From the NCBI GenBank assembly GCA_018378255.1, contig JAGZXV010000224.1, positions 1-8,472 on the forward strand: a DNA stretch of 8,472 nucleotides, written 5' to 3'. Positions 1 to 5,666 of this stretch are shown piece by piece; position 1 is the first letter of the stretch, and every line of letters begins with the position of its first letter. Origin of the DNA: Clostridiaceae bacterium (GTDB taxonomy: Bacteria > Bacillota > Clostridia > Lachnospirales > Lachnospiraceae). The notes under the pieces were generated by a model. The model searched no databases and was not told the origin of the DNA. It saw only the letters and a program-made list of their open reading frames with translations. Made by a program: the position numbers and the translations under genes.

Positions 1-10
1 GATGGTAATT

Positions 11-772
11 CTACATCCTCACCGCAATCCCTCTCTCCTTCAAATACCTTTTCACTTCCATAATCTCCAGCTCTTTATAATGAAACAGCGAAGCCGCCAG
101 CGCCGCATCCGCCTTCCCCACCGTCAACGCATCATAAAAATGTTCCATCGTTCCCGCACCGCCGGAAGCGATCACCGGCACAGAAACGGCATCTGCGATC
201 AGCGCCGTCAGCTCATTATCATATCCTGCCTTGGTTCCGTCGCAGTCCATGCTGGTGAGAAGAATCTCCCCTGCGCCCAGCCGGTTCACCTCTTTGGCCC
301 ATTCCACAGCGTCCAGACCGGTATCGATCCTGCCGCCATTTTTATATACATTCCAGCCGGAACCGTCCTCACGCCTTCTGGCATCGATAGCGACTACCAC
401 GCACTGGCTTCCGAACTTCTTTGCCGCTTCGCTGATCAGTTCCGGCGTATTGATGGCAGATGAATTGATGGATATCTTATCGGCTCCCTCTCTGAGAAGC
501 ATTCTGAAATCCTCCACGGTACGGATTCCTCCGCCCACGGTAAATGGAATAAACACCTTTTCAGCCACCCGCCGTACCATGTCAACCACCGTTGCCCTGG
601 CGTCGGAAGACGCCGTAATATCCAGAAAAACAAGCTCATCCGCCCCCGCTTTATCGTAAGCCGCCGCGATTTCCACCGGGTCCCCGGCATCCCGCAGGTT
701 CACAAAATTAACGCCTTTTACTACACGGCCATTATGTACATCCAGACAAGGAATAATTCGTTTTGTAAACAT
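11..772 (-). CDS. hisF: Imidazole glycerol phosphate synthase, cyclase subunit HisF
   Basis: HisF is the (beta/alpha)8-barrel subunit of cytoplasmic imidazole-glycerol-phosphate synthase. It takes ammonia from HisH and converts PRFAR to imidazole glycerol phosphate and AICAR, linking histidine and purine synthesis. The 253-aa product is full length for the family. Both catalytic aspartates are at their usual positions: D11 in the opening RIIPCLDV segment and D130 in VVVAIDARR. Phosphate-binding glycine stretches are visible at FTVGGGIR (about 78-84) and in VIASGGAGT in the C-terminal half. The start is supported by AGGAG six to seven bases upstream. It follows hisH by 29 bp and should be cotranslated with it. 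The gene ends 10 bp from the window edge, so any following his gene is out of view. Identification is secure. Confidence 0.98.
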   Translation of the reverse strand: MFTKRIIPCLDVHNGRVVKGVNFVNLRDAGDPVEIAAAYDKAGADELVFLDITASSDARATVVDMVRRVAEKVFIPFTVGGGIRTVEDFRMLLREGADKISINSSAINTPELISEAAKKFGSQCVVVAIDARRREDGSGWNVYKNGGRIDTGLDAVEWAKEVNRLGAGEILLTSMDCDGTKAGYDNELTALIADAVSVPVIASGGAGTMEHFYDALTVGKADAALAASLFHYKELEIMEVKRYLKERGIAVRM

Positions 773-801
773 ATCTGTCTCCTATCCGCACCTGCGTGCT
801 G

Positions 802-1407
802 TCATAATTCAATGAAATTCCGTAAAATCTTCAGGCCCACATCGCTGCTCTTTTCCGGATGGAACTGACAGCCAAACAGGCTGCCGGATTCGACCGACGC
901 ATGGATATGGGTGCTGTAATTTGCAGATGCCGCCACAATTCCCTCATCCTCTGCCTTTAAATAGTAGGAATGGACAAAATAGACATAAGCCCCGTCTTCA
1001 ATCCCCTTATAAAGCGCCGCTCCCGGCCTGATCGTCAGGGAGTTCCAGCCCATATGAGGGATTTTAAGCCCCGGACAGTCCGGTATTCTCAATATCTCCC
1101 CTTTTAAAAGCCCCAGGCCTTCCACCGAAGGTGTCTCATCGCTTCGTTCAAACATCAGCTGGAGCCCCAGACAAATGCCTAAAAACGGCGTTTGCTTTTG
1201 GGCTACCCGGCGTATCACATCCACCAGCCCATACTGGTGCAGCTTGCCCATGGCGTCGCCAAAGGAACCAACTCCCGGCAGAATCACCTTATCCGCCGAC
1301 AAGATGAGTTCCGGCTCTCTCGTAATCACCGGCTGTTCCCCTAAAGCGGTCAGCGCCTTCTCCACACTTCTTAAATTGCCTGCGTCATAATCAATAATAG
1401 CTATCAT
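802..1407 (-). CDS. hisH: Imidazole glycerol phosphate synthase, glutamine amidotransferase subunit HisH
   Basis: HisH is the class I glutaminase subunit that hydrolyses glutamine and channels ammonia into the HisF barrel. The 201-aa product has the full family length. The catalytic triad is visible: C79 in PFLGICLGLQLMFE, and H183 and E185 in CQFHPEKSS. The N-terminal IAIIDYDAGNLRSV and the oxyanion-strand region LPGVGSFGDAM (about 43-53) are typical of HisH. The start is supported by AAGGAG six bases upstream. It is separated from the Sir2-like gene by 66 bp that contain a credible promoter, so hisH-hisF may form their own transcription unit rather than depend on read-through. Confidence 0.98.
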   Translation of the reverse strand: MIAIIDYDAGNLRSVEKALTALGEQPVITREPELILSADKVILPGVGSFGDAMGKLHQYGLVDVIRRVAQKQTPFLGICLGLQLMFERSDETPSVEGLGLLKGEILRIPDCPGLKIPHMGWNSLTIRPGAALYKGIEDGAYVYFVHSYYLKAEDEGIVAASANYSTHIHASVESGSLFGCQFHPEKSSDVGLKILRNFIEL

Positions 1408-1439
1408 GCGTCGCTCCTTGTCTTCTGGCTTTTTTCAAC

Positions 1440-1468
1440 ATTTTATCACAGGGTTTTTCATTGCACAA
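1440..1468 (-). promoter_or_regulatory. Predicted promoter for hisH-hisF
   Basis: Reading the minus strand, a -35-like TTGTGC (1463-1468) and a -10 TAAAAT (1440-1445) are 17 bp apart, and the -10 has an upstream TGA giving an extended -10 form. A short palindrome, TCATTG-CA-CAATGA (1458-1471), covers the -35. It could be an operator or only a weak hairpin after the Sir2-like stop codon. The -35 matches consensus at only three of six positions, so the call rests mainly on the extended -10 and the spacing. Confidence 0.45.
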
Positions 1469-1473
1469 TGAGA

Positions 1474-2064
1474 CTACTGCAATTTATCCAGAAATTCTAC
1501 GGAATTTTCCGTAACTGCTTTTGCCCTGTCCTTTAATTCCACCGTAACCTGGGAAAACTTTTCATTGATCCGGTACATATACGCCTTCTGGTTAAAAAAT
1601 GCAGTCTTTTCAAATGGCCATCGCACCACGGTCGGCGTCTGGAAGCCAACTCCCAGTTCCAGAATCAACAGTTTTTTATTAAGCGTTCCAGTGAGCCACC
1701 TGGTATAAGCAGCCCATTGGGGAAGATAGCCTTCTTCTATGTACTGATCCGCTTTTATGGTATTTCCGGTCAGCGGCGCCCCGCAGTGCGGGCAGATTTC
1801 ATCCGGTATTTCTCCCGCTTCCCAGATATCTTTGGTACAGGATTTGGAACACTGTCTCCAGGTTTCATTGCCGCAGGGAGCCACAATCCTGTTGGGATTG
1901 AGGCCGCTTTCAAAAATTTTTCCATCCGTCACCGTGGTAACTATAAAATAATCCTTTCCATTTAAAAGCCCGCTCAATTTCTCATAAGAAGCCCCTCTCC
2001 ACTCTTCGCCGATCCCCACCAGCACTTTTTCGCAGTCCCCAAGTCTCTCTATGATTTCACTCAT
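1474..2064 (-). CDS. Short Sir2/SirTM-like protein, probably altered active site
   Basis: A 196-aa cytoplasmic protein with the zinc-binding core of the Sir2 fold. A CxxxC pair (C72, C76) is followed by CPHCG (C91, C94), preceded by a strand DYFIVTT (38-44) and followed by LLILELGVGFQTP (132-144), a variant of the NAD-pocket strand of class M sirtuins (SirTM) and their clostridial relatives. As I recall, SirTM enzymes use Asn118 and Gln137 for ADP-ribosyl transfer to lipoyl proteins. The corresponding positions here appear to be V45 and C64, with the same spacing of 19. The N-terminal cofactor loop also looks shortened by about 70 residues. Canonical catalysis is therefore doubtful. No macrodomain, GcvH or lipoate ligase gene lies nearby. 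The start has GAGGAG about eight bases upstream. It could be a pseudoenzyme, a binding protein or a divergent enzyme. Confidence 0.72.
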   Translation of the reverse strand: MSEIIERLGDCEKVLVGIGEEWRGASYEKLSGLLNGKDYFIVTTVTDGKIFESGLNPNRIVAPCGNETWRQCSKSCTKDIWEAGEIPDEICPHCGAPLTGNTIKADQYIEEGYLPQWAAYTRWLTGTLNKKLLILELGVGFQTPTVVRWPFEKTAFFNQKAYMYRINEKFSQVTVELKDRAKAVTENSVEFLDKLQ

Positions 2065-2100
2065 CCGTTATACTCCTCTTATTCTCACGCCCGGTGTGTG

Positions 2101-2168
2101 TTTAAATGTAACCATTCAGACGGCTCATCTTCCTGACCGGAAAAGCCGTCTGAACGGTTTCGTTTAAA
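2101..2168. repeat. Short copy of a palindromic repeat element (68 bp)
   Basis: The 25-nt ends 2101-2125 and 2144-2168 are inverted repeats agreeing at 22 of 25 positions (TTTAAA-N-G-N-AACC-N-TTCAGACGGCT), with an 18-nt centre. Bases 2120-2148 match the minus strand of 3202-3230 at 26 of 29 positions, so this is a second, shorter copy of the element at 3077-3257 in opposite orientation. The right end overlaps the acetamidase stop codon. In minus-strand RNA the inner 16 bp pair completely if one G-U is allowed, so it may also stop acetamidase transcripts. It is followed by TTACATTTAAA rather than a clean U-tract, so terminator function is only possible. Confidence 0.75.
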
Positions 2169-3051
2169 ATAATTCCGGTAAAATTGTTTTCGGCATACGG
2201 AAACGGGCTGTCCGCTCCGGGTCCACCACCTGGCAGATCTGTACGTCACCGGCCGCGCTCAAAAGCATTCCGGCTTTATTATAATCCAGGCCCAGTTTAT
2301 TCTGTACAATCTCATGCATGTCGGATACCGACCGTTTAACCGCCTCTTCCAGGTTCTGTTCCGATGCGATGGCATAAAAAGCAGATTCATCCTCAAGCGC
2401 CGGATTGTGAAGGTTTTTCCCCTTCATCACATCGATTTTCACAGTCACCGAAGCAGAAATCTCCACTCCCGAAACCATAATTTCCCCATCTCCCATACAG
2501 GCATGGACATCTCCAAGGGCAAATAACGCACCTTTTTGGAAAACTGGCAGATACAAAACAGCGCCTTCTCCAATTCTGGTATTATCCATATTTCCGCCAT
2601 GGGAACCAGGCGTTCCGCAGGGGACTTTTTCACCGGCCGGAGCCACTCCGATCACCCCGATCATCGGTTTTTTAGGAAGTCTGATCTTCTCACTGAACTC
2701 CACATATCCATCCTTCACCGGCATCCGGCATACTTCCGGATTCAAAACCCCGTCTCCAAGCACGCCTTCTCCTGGAAGCGCCGCCATGATTCCCAGTTCA
2801 CCAGTCTCAATCCTTTGAATTTCCACTTTAAGAATATCTCCAGGTTCCGCCCCTTCCACATAAACAGGCCCGGTGGCCGGATTGATCCTGTCCCAATCCA
2901 GAGCCCCGATCTGGGCCCCTTCCTCTGTCATCTGCCCGCCAAAACAGTCCACGGTTTCAAATGTCACCGTCTCCCCTGCCGCCACAGACGCCGCAGGTTT
3001 TTCATCCTTATCCATAAAATAAACATAATTTCCTGATATGATTCTGCTCAT
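2164..3051 (-). CDS. Acetamidase/formamidase family protein
   Basis: A 295-aa member of the FmdA/AmdA family, cytoplasmic metal-dependent amidases that release ammonia from short amides such as formamide or acetamide. Visible family segments in order are DCFGGQM (35-41), NPATGPVYVEGAEPGD (57-72), IGVIGVAPAG (131-140), PGSHGGNMDNT (148-158) and LGDVHACMGDGE (179-190), the last two holding the Asp and His residues expected at the metal site. The open frame extends to 3153, but the start is placed at 3051 because GGAGG precedes it, the MSRIISG opening fits the family, and the extension would run into the upstream repeat element. The real substrate cannot be read from the sequence. The gene stands alone, bracketed by two inverted copies of the repeat element, with no transporter or urea genes beside it. 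Confidence 0.9.
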   Translation of the reverse strand: MSRIISGNYVYFMDKDEKPAASVAAGETVTFETVDCFGGQMTEEGAQIGALDWDRINPATGPVYVEGAEPGDILKVEIQRIETGELGIMAALPGEGVLGDGVLNPEVCRMPVKDGYVEFSEKIRLPKKPMIGVIGVAPAGEKVPCGTPGSHGGNMDNTRIGEGAVLYLPVFQKGALFALGDVHACMGDGEIMVSGVEISASVTVKIDVMKGKNLHNPALEDESAFYAIASEQNLEEAVKRSVSDMHEIVQNKLGLDYNKAGMLLSAAGDVQICQVVDPERTARFRMPKTILPELF

Positions 3052-3055
3052 AAGA

Positions 3056-3060
3056 CCTCC
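3056..3060 (-). promoter_or_regulatory. Ribosome binding site that sets the acetamidase start
   Basis: GGAGG on the minus strand lies four bases before the ATG at 3051. No comparable site precedes the further upstream in-frame ATG at 3153, which supports the shorter protein. Confidence 0.75.
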
Positions 3061-3075
3061 ATTTTCAGACCATCG

Positions 3076-3102
3076 CTTATAAAATTTATGATAACCGTTC
3101 AG
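3076..3102 (-). promoter_or_regulatory. Predicted outward promoter in the repeat end, facing acetamidase
   Basis: On the minus strand, CTGAAC (3097-3102) is followed after 15 bp by TATAAG (3076-3081). The -10 matches five of six consensus bases; the -35 matches only three, and the spacing is short. It lies in the terminal repeat of the 181-bp element and is the counterpart of the better promoter at the other end. Transcription would begin near 3069 and leave a leader just long enough for the GGAGG site. Confidence 0.35.
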
Positions 3103-3257
3103 GACGGCGGGAAAATTGGTGAAAAAAGGCGCGTCAAGCCCGCTTGCAACCACCTACCTTCACCAGTTTTCACATCGGATGGACATCCGATGCTTCTTGA
3201 CCGGCTTTTTCGGTCAAGAAGATGTGCCGTTTTGAACAGTTACGATTTATGATATAA
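3077..3257. mobile_element. MITE-like palindromic element with terminal inverted repeats (181 bp)
   Basis: Most of the 326-bp gap between acetamidase and DUF1848 is one inverted-repeat structure. The 16-nt cores 3093-3108 and 3226-3241 agree at 13 of 16 positions, and similarity continues outward to TTATA/TATAA at 3077-3081 and 3253-3257. Inside are three hairpins: 3112-3123 with 3159-3170 (12 bp, one G-U in plus-strand RNA); 3174-3181 with 3184-3191 (8 bp, perfect); and 3193-3203 with 3211-3221 (11 bp, perfect). CACATC (3171-3176) can also pair with GATGTG (3221-3226) around the last two. No protein is encoded. The shared 29-nt block with 2120-2148 shows it is repeated. 'Mobile' is inferred from the terminal repeats and the second copy; no target-site duplication was identified. 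Confidence 0.6.
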
Positions 3258-3258
3258 T
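3232..3258 (+). promoter_or_regulatory. Predicted promoter for the DUF1848 gene, in the repeat end
   Basis: A perfect TATAAT (3253-3258), preceded by TGA as an extended -10, lies 15 bp after TTGAAC (3232-3237). This is the best sigma-A-type promoter in the window. It coincides with the right terminal repeat of the 181-bp element, with the last T just outside. Start of transcription is expected near 3265. Confidence 0.6.
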
Positions 3259-3264
3259 TAACTA

Positions 3265-3377
3265 TATCAAACAATCGGGAGATTTCAACCCTAAAACATT
3301 CCAATTTTCCCCCAGCACAGACCCCGACGTTTTTAAGTCCTGCGCTGCTGGGAAATAAAACAAAAGGAGATTTCATC
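3265..3377 (+). other. Probable 5' leader of the DUF1848 mRNA with a hairpin
   Basis: About 110 untranslated bases separate the predicted transcription start from the ATG. CCCAGCA (3311-3317) pairs with TGCTGGG (3346-3352), enclosing a 28-nt loop with a T-run. The hairpin ends about ten bases before the AAAGGAGA ribosome binding site (3363-3370). I do not recognise a known riboswitch or T-box motif. It may simply stabilise the message. Confidence 0.35.
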
Positions 3378-4319
3378 ATGATAATAAGCGCCAGCCGCCG
3401 GACCGACATCCCGGCCTGTCACAGTGAATGGTTTTTTAACCGCATAAAAGAAGGTTATGTTCTGGTCCGCAACCCCATGAATTATCATCAGGTCAGCCGG
3501 ATTCCTCTCACTCCCGATGTTGTGGACGGCATCGTTTTTTGGAGTAAGAATCCTGCTCCCATGATCTCGAAACTGCATCTTTTGAATGATTATTCTTATT
3601 ATTTCCAGTTTACGCTGACCCCTTACGGCCCCGGGATCGAGAAAAATCTTCCGTCCAAAACAGAGGTTCTCATTCCTGTGTTTAAGAATCTTTCTGATAC
3701 TATCGGCCCCGGCCGGGTGGTTTGGAGATATGATCCGGTACTTTTAAATGATGACTGGACAGCCGGACGTCATATTGAACAATTCGGCCGGATGGCACAC
3801 CAGCTAAGAGGATATACAAAACAGGCTGTGATCAGCTTTATCGACATTTACCAGAATACCCAGCGCAACAGCCGGGAATTGTCCTTGCAGCCGATGACGG
3901 ATCATGATATGAAATCCATTGCAAAGGGATTTGCAGAAATTGCCAAAGAATATCATCTGACTGTCACCACCTGCTCCGAAACCATAGATTTGGATGAATT
4001 CGGCATACATCATGGAAGCTGTATTGACAAAAACCTGTTGGAAAGGATTACCGGCTGCAGCCTTAATCTTACAAAAGATAAAAACCAGCGTTCCCAGTGC
4101 GGCTGCTCTTCCAGCATCGATATCGGCACTTATAACGCCTGTTCCAATGGCTGCGGCTATTGTTATGCCAACTACAGCCCGTCCCTGCTTGAAAGGAATA
4201 AAAAAGAATATGATTCATCCTCCCCCCTCCTTTGCAGCGCCCTGACGGAATCAGATACCATAAAAACAAGACAAGTCTGCTCTGTTAAAGATCATCAGAT
4301 AAAACTGCCGTTTCAATAG
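3378..4319 (+). CDS. DUF1848 family protein with C-terminal radical-SAM-like cysteine motif
   Basis: A 313-aa protein of uncharacterised family DUF1848. The family start MIISASRRTDIPA (1-13) is followed by strand-like conserved blocks GIVFWSKNP (51-59), YYFQFTLTPYG (74-84), VVWRYDPVLL (114-123), AVISFIDIY (150-158) and LTVTTCSE (194-201), suggesting a barrel. Near the C-terminus is C255-x3-C259-x2-C262 in ACSNGCGYCYA, which reads like the radical-SAM cluster loop of spore-photoproduct-lyase-like proteins but sits at the opposite end of the chain. Other cysteines (C199, C215, C227, C241, C243) could serve a second metal site. AAAGGAGA lies seven bases before the ATG. It is the only plus-strand gene here, divergent from acetamidase and convergent with fucO. 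The cluster is inferred, and the reaction is unknown. Confidence 0.9.
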   Translation: MIISASRRTDIPACHSEWFFNRIKEGYVLVRNPMNYHQVSRIPLTPDVVDGIVFWSKNPAPMISKLHLLNDYSYYFQFTLTPYGPGIEKNLPSKTEVLIPVFKNLSDTIGPGRVVWRYDPVLLNDDWTAGRHIEQFGRMAHQLRGYTKQAVISFIDIYQNTQRNSRELSLQPMTDHDMKSIAKGFAEIAKEYHLTVTTCSETIDLDEFGIHHGSCIDKNLLERITGCSLNLTKDKNQRSQCGCSSSIDIGTYNACSNGCGYCYANYSPSLLERNKKEYDSSSPLLCSALTESDTIKTRQVCSVKDHQIKLPFQ

Positions 4320-4344
4320 AAATAGAATAGACTCCCTATGAAAT

Positions 4345-4377
4345 AAAAAACGGCAGGAATTTTAACGTTCCTGCCGT
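4345..4377 (-). terminator. Intrinsic terminator of fucO
   Basis: Reading the minus strand, ACGGCAGGAA (4377-4368) pairs perfectly with TTCCTGCCGT (4359-4350) across an 8-nt loop, and six T's (4350-4345) follow directly. It lies 65 bp after the fucO stop, in the convergent gap. Plus-strand transcripts from DUF1848 would form the same stem but lack a U-tract, so termination in that direction should be weaker. Confidence 0.9.
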
Positions 4378-4442
4378 CTCACATATTAATTCAACTGTTA
4401 ATCAATCTTCAATTCTGCCAAACCAGAATCTGTTTCCAAATC

Positions 4443-5591
4443 TTACATCAAAGATTTATACAGAGCGATGATATCCTCAAGACCCGCATCCTTAGGATTG
4501 CCCGGTGCGCAGGCATCTGCAACTGCTGATTCAGCCAGGAACTGAACATCCTCTTCTTTTACGATTGCCTTTAAATCAGCAGGAATGCCCACATCCTGGG
4601 ACAGTTTTTTCACTGCATCAACGGCTGCTTTTCTGTATTCTTCCTGAGACATGTTATCCACGCCTTCAACGCCCATCGCTTTTGCGATGTATTTGTACTT
4701 ATCACCGGTAGCTTCTGCATTAAATTCCATGATGGTTGGAAGCAGGATCGCATTTGCCACACCGTGAGGGGTATCGTAAACTGCGCCCAATGCATGAGCC
4801 ATGGAATGAACAATTCCGAGTCCGCAGTTGGAGAATCCCATGCCGGTCAAATACTGTCCGAGAGCCATATCCTCGCGGCCTTCCGGAACATTGTTAACCG
4901 CGCCTCTTAAGGAACGGGCGATCACTTCGATGGCCTTTAAGTTGAACATATCTGTCATTTCCCATGCGCCTTTGGTTGTGTAGCCCTCAATTGCATGAGT
5001 CAGAGCGTCCATACCGGTAGAAGCGGTCAGGCCTTTTGGCATGGAAGACATCATATCCGGGTCAACGATGGCAACTACAGGGATATCGTGTGTATCAACA
5101 CATACGAATTTACGTTTTTTCTCCACATCGGTGATTACATAGTTGATGGTAACTTCTGCTGCCGTTCCAGCGGTTGTAGGCACTGCGATGATCGGAACAC
5201 ATGGGTTTTTAGTAGGAGCAACGCCCTCTAAGCTTCTCACATCTTCAAATTCAGGGTTTGCAATGATGATGCCCACTGCTTTTGCCGTATCCATGGAAGA
5301 GCCGCCGCCGATCGCGATGATGTAATCAGCTCCTGACGCTTTGAACGCAGCCACACCTGTCTGTACGTTTTCAATGGTGGGGTTGGGCTTAATATTGGAA
5401 TAAATCTCATATTCATATCCGGCTTTGTCCAAAACTTCCGTCACTTTAGAGGTCACATTGAACTTAATCAGATCAGGATCGGAACATACAAATGCTTTTT
5501 TAAACCCTCTTTTTGCAACTTCCCCTGCGATCTCCTGAATCGCACCGGCGCCATGATAAGATGTTTCATTTAACACAATTCTGTTTGCCAT
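4443..5591 (-). CDS. fucO: Lactaldehyde reductase / L-1,2-propanediol oxidoreductase, iron-dependent
   Basis: A 382-aa group III iron-containing alcohol dehydrogenase resembling E. coli FucO along its length. FucO reduces lactaldehyde to 1,2-propanediol with NADH, regenerating NAD+ during anaerobic growth on fucose or rhamnose. The nucleotide-binding GGGSSMDTAKA is at 95-105, and PTTAGTAAEVTINYVITD at 138-155 is nearly FucO-identical. The iron ligands D195, H199, H262 and H276 are all present, as is the nearby H266; each is one residue lower than in E. coli because of a shorter start. The frame could begin at 5639, but the start at 5591 (MANRIVLNET) matches FucO and has AAAGGAGA in front of it. 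No fucose or rhamnose genes are in view, so it may act on other small aldehydes or diols, including 1,3-propanediol. Confidence 0.92.
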   Translation of the reverse strand: MANRIVLNETSYHGAGAIQEIAGEVAKRGFKKAFVCSDPDLIKFNVTSKVTEVLDKAGYEYEIYSNIKPNPTIENVQTGVAAFKASGADYIIAIGGGSSMDTAKAVGIIIANPEFEDVRSLEGVAPTKNPCVPIIAVPTTAGTAAEVTINYVITDVEKKRKFVCVDTHDIPVVAIVDPDMMSSMPKGLTASTGMDALTHAIEGYTTKGAWEMTDMFNLKAIEVIARSLRGAVNNVPEGREDMALGQYLTGMGFSNCGLGIVHSMAHALGAVYDTPHGVANAILLPTIMEFNAEATGDKYKYIAKAMGVEGVDNMSQEEYRKAAVDAVKKLSQDVGIPADLKAIVKEEDVQFLAESAVADACAPGNPKDAGLEDIIALYKSLM

Positions 5592-5600
5592 GATTTCACT

Positions 5601-5608
5601 TCTCCTTT
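5601..5608 (-). promoter_or_regulatory. Ribosome binding site that sets the fucO start
   Basis: AAAGGAGA on the minus strand ends about ten bases before the ATG at 5591 and lies inside the longer open frame, showing that the 16-residue N-terminal extension is not the natural start. Confidence 0.75.
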
Positions 5609-5640
5609 TTATGTATGTGATTTGTTTCTCACTCTTCATT

Positions 5641-5658
5641 CTGTTATTATTTTAACAA
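5641..5658 (-). promoter_or_regulatory. Candidate Rex box over the fucO -10 region
   Basis: On the minus strand TTGTTAAAATAATAACAG agrees with the clostridial Rex operator TTGTTAANNNNTTAACAA at 12 of 14 specified positions. A -10-like TAAAAT (5649-5654) is inside it, so bound Rex would block transcription. The matching -35 (TTTCTT at 5672-5677) is poor. Rex represses NADH-consuming fermentation genes when NADH/NAD+ is low, which suits an alcohol dehydrogenase. No rex gene is in this window. Confidence 0.5.
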
Positions 5659-5666
5659 CATTGCAT

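Noticed and set aside
2..659. Two plus-strand open frames opposite hisF (153 and 142 codons)
   Set aside because: Antisense shadows of an intact, motif-complete hisF; no family resemblance.
2536..3036. 166-codon plus-strand open frame opposite acetamidase
   Set aside because: Entirely antisense to a clear family member, His/Arg/Phe-rich composition typical of a shadow frame, and no recognisable domain.
3052..3153. N-terminal extension of acetamidase by 34 residues
   Set aside because: The GGAGG site directly precedes the internal ATG at 3051, and the extension would translate the end of the repeat element.
2101..3257. CRISPR array or full insertion sequence around acetamidase
   Set aside because: Only two inverted copies with different internal lengths, no spacer regularity, and no transposase gene in any frame.
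3265..3377. T-box or known riboswitch in the DUF1848 leader
   Set aside because: No T-box conserved motif, no recognisable aptamer, and no terminator directly before the gene.
3170..3578. Minus-strand open frames of 79 and 81 codons across the DUF1848 promoter and 5' end
   Set aside because: They lie over the repeat element, leader and DUF1848 coding start; no ribosome binding site or domain noted.
4412..4429. ATTCTG-CCAAAC-CAGAAT hairpin just after the fucO stop
   Set aside because: Only 6 bp, AT-rich and without a T-tract; the 10-bp hairpin with six T's at 4345-4377 is the credible terminator.
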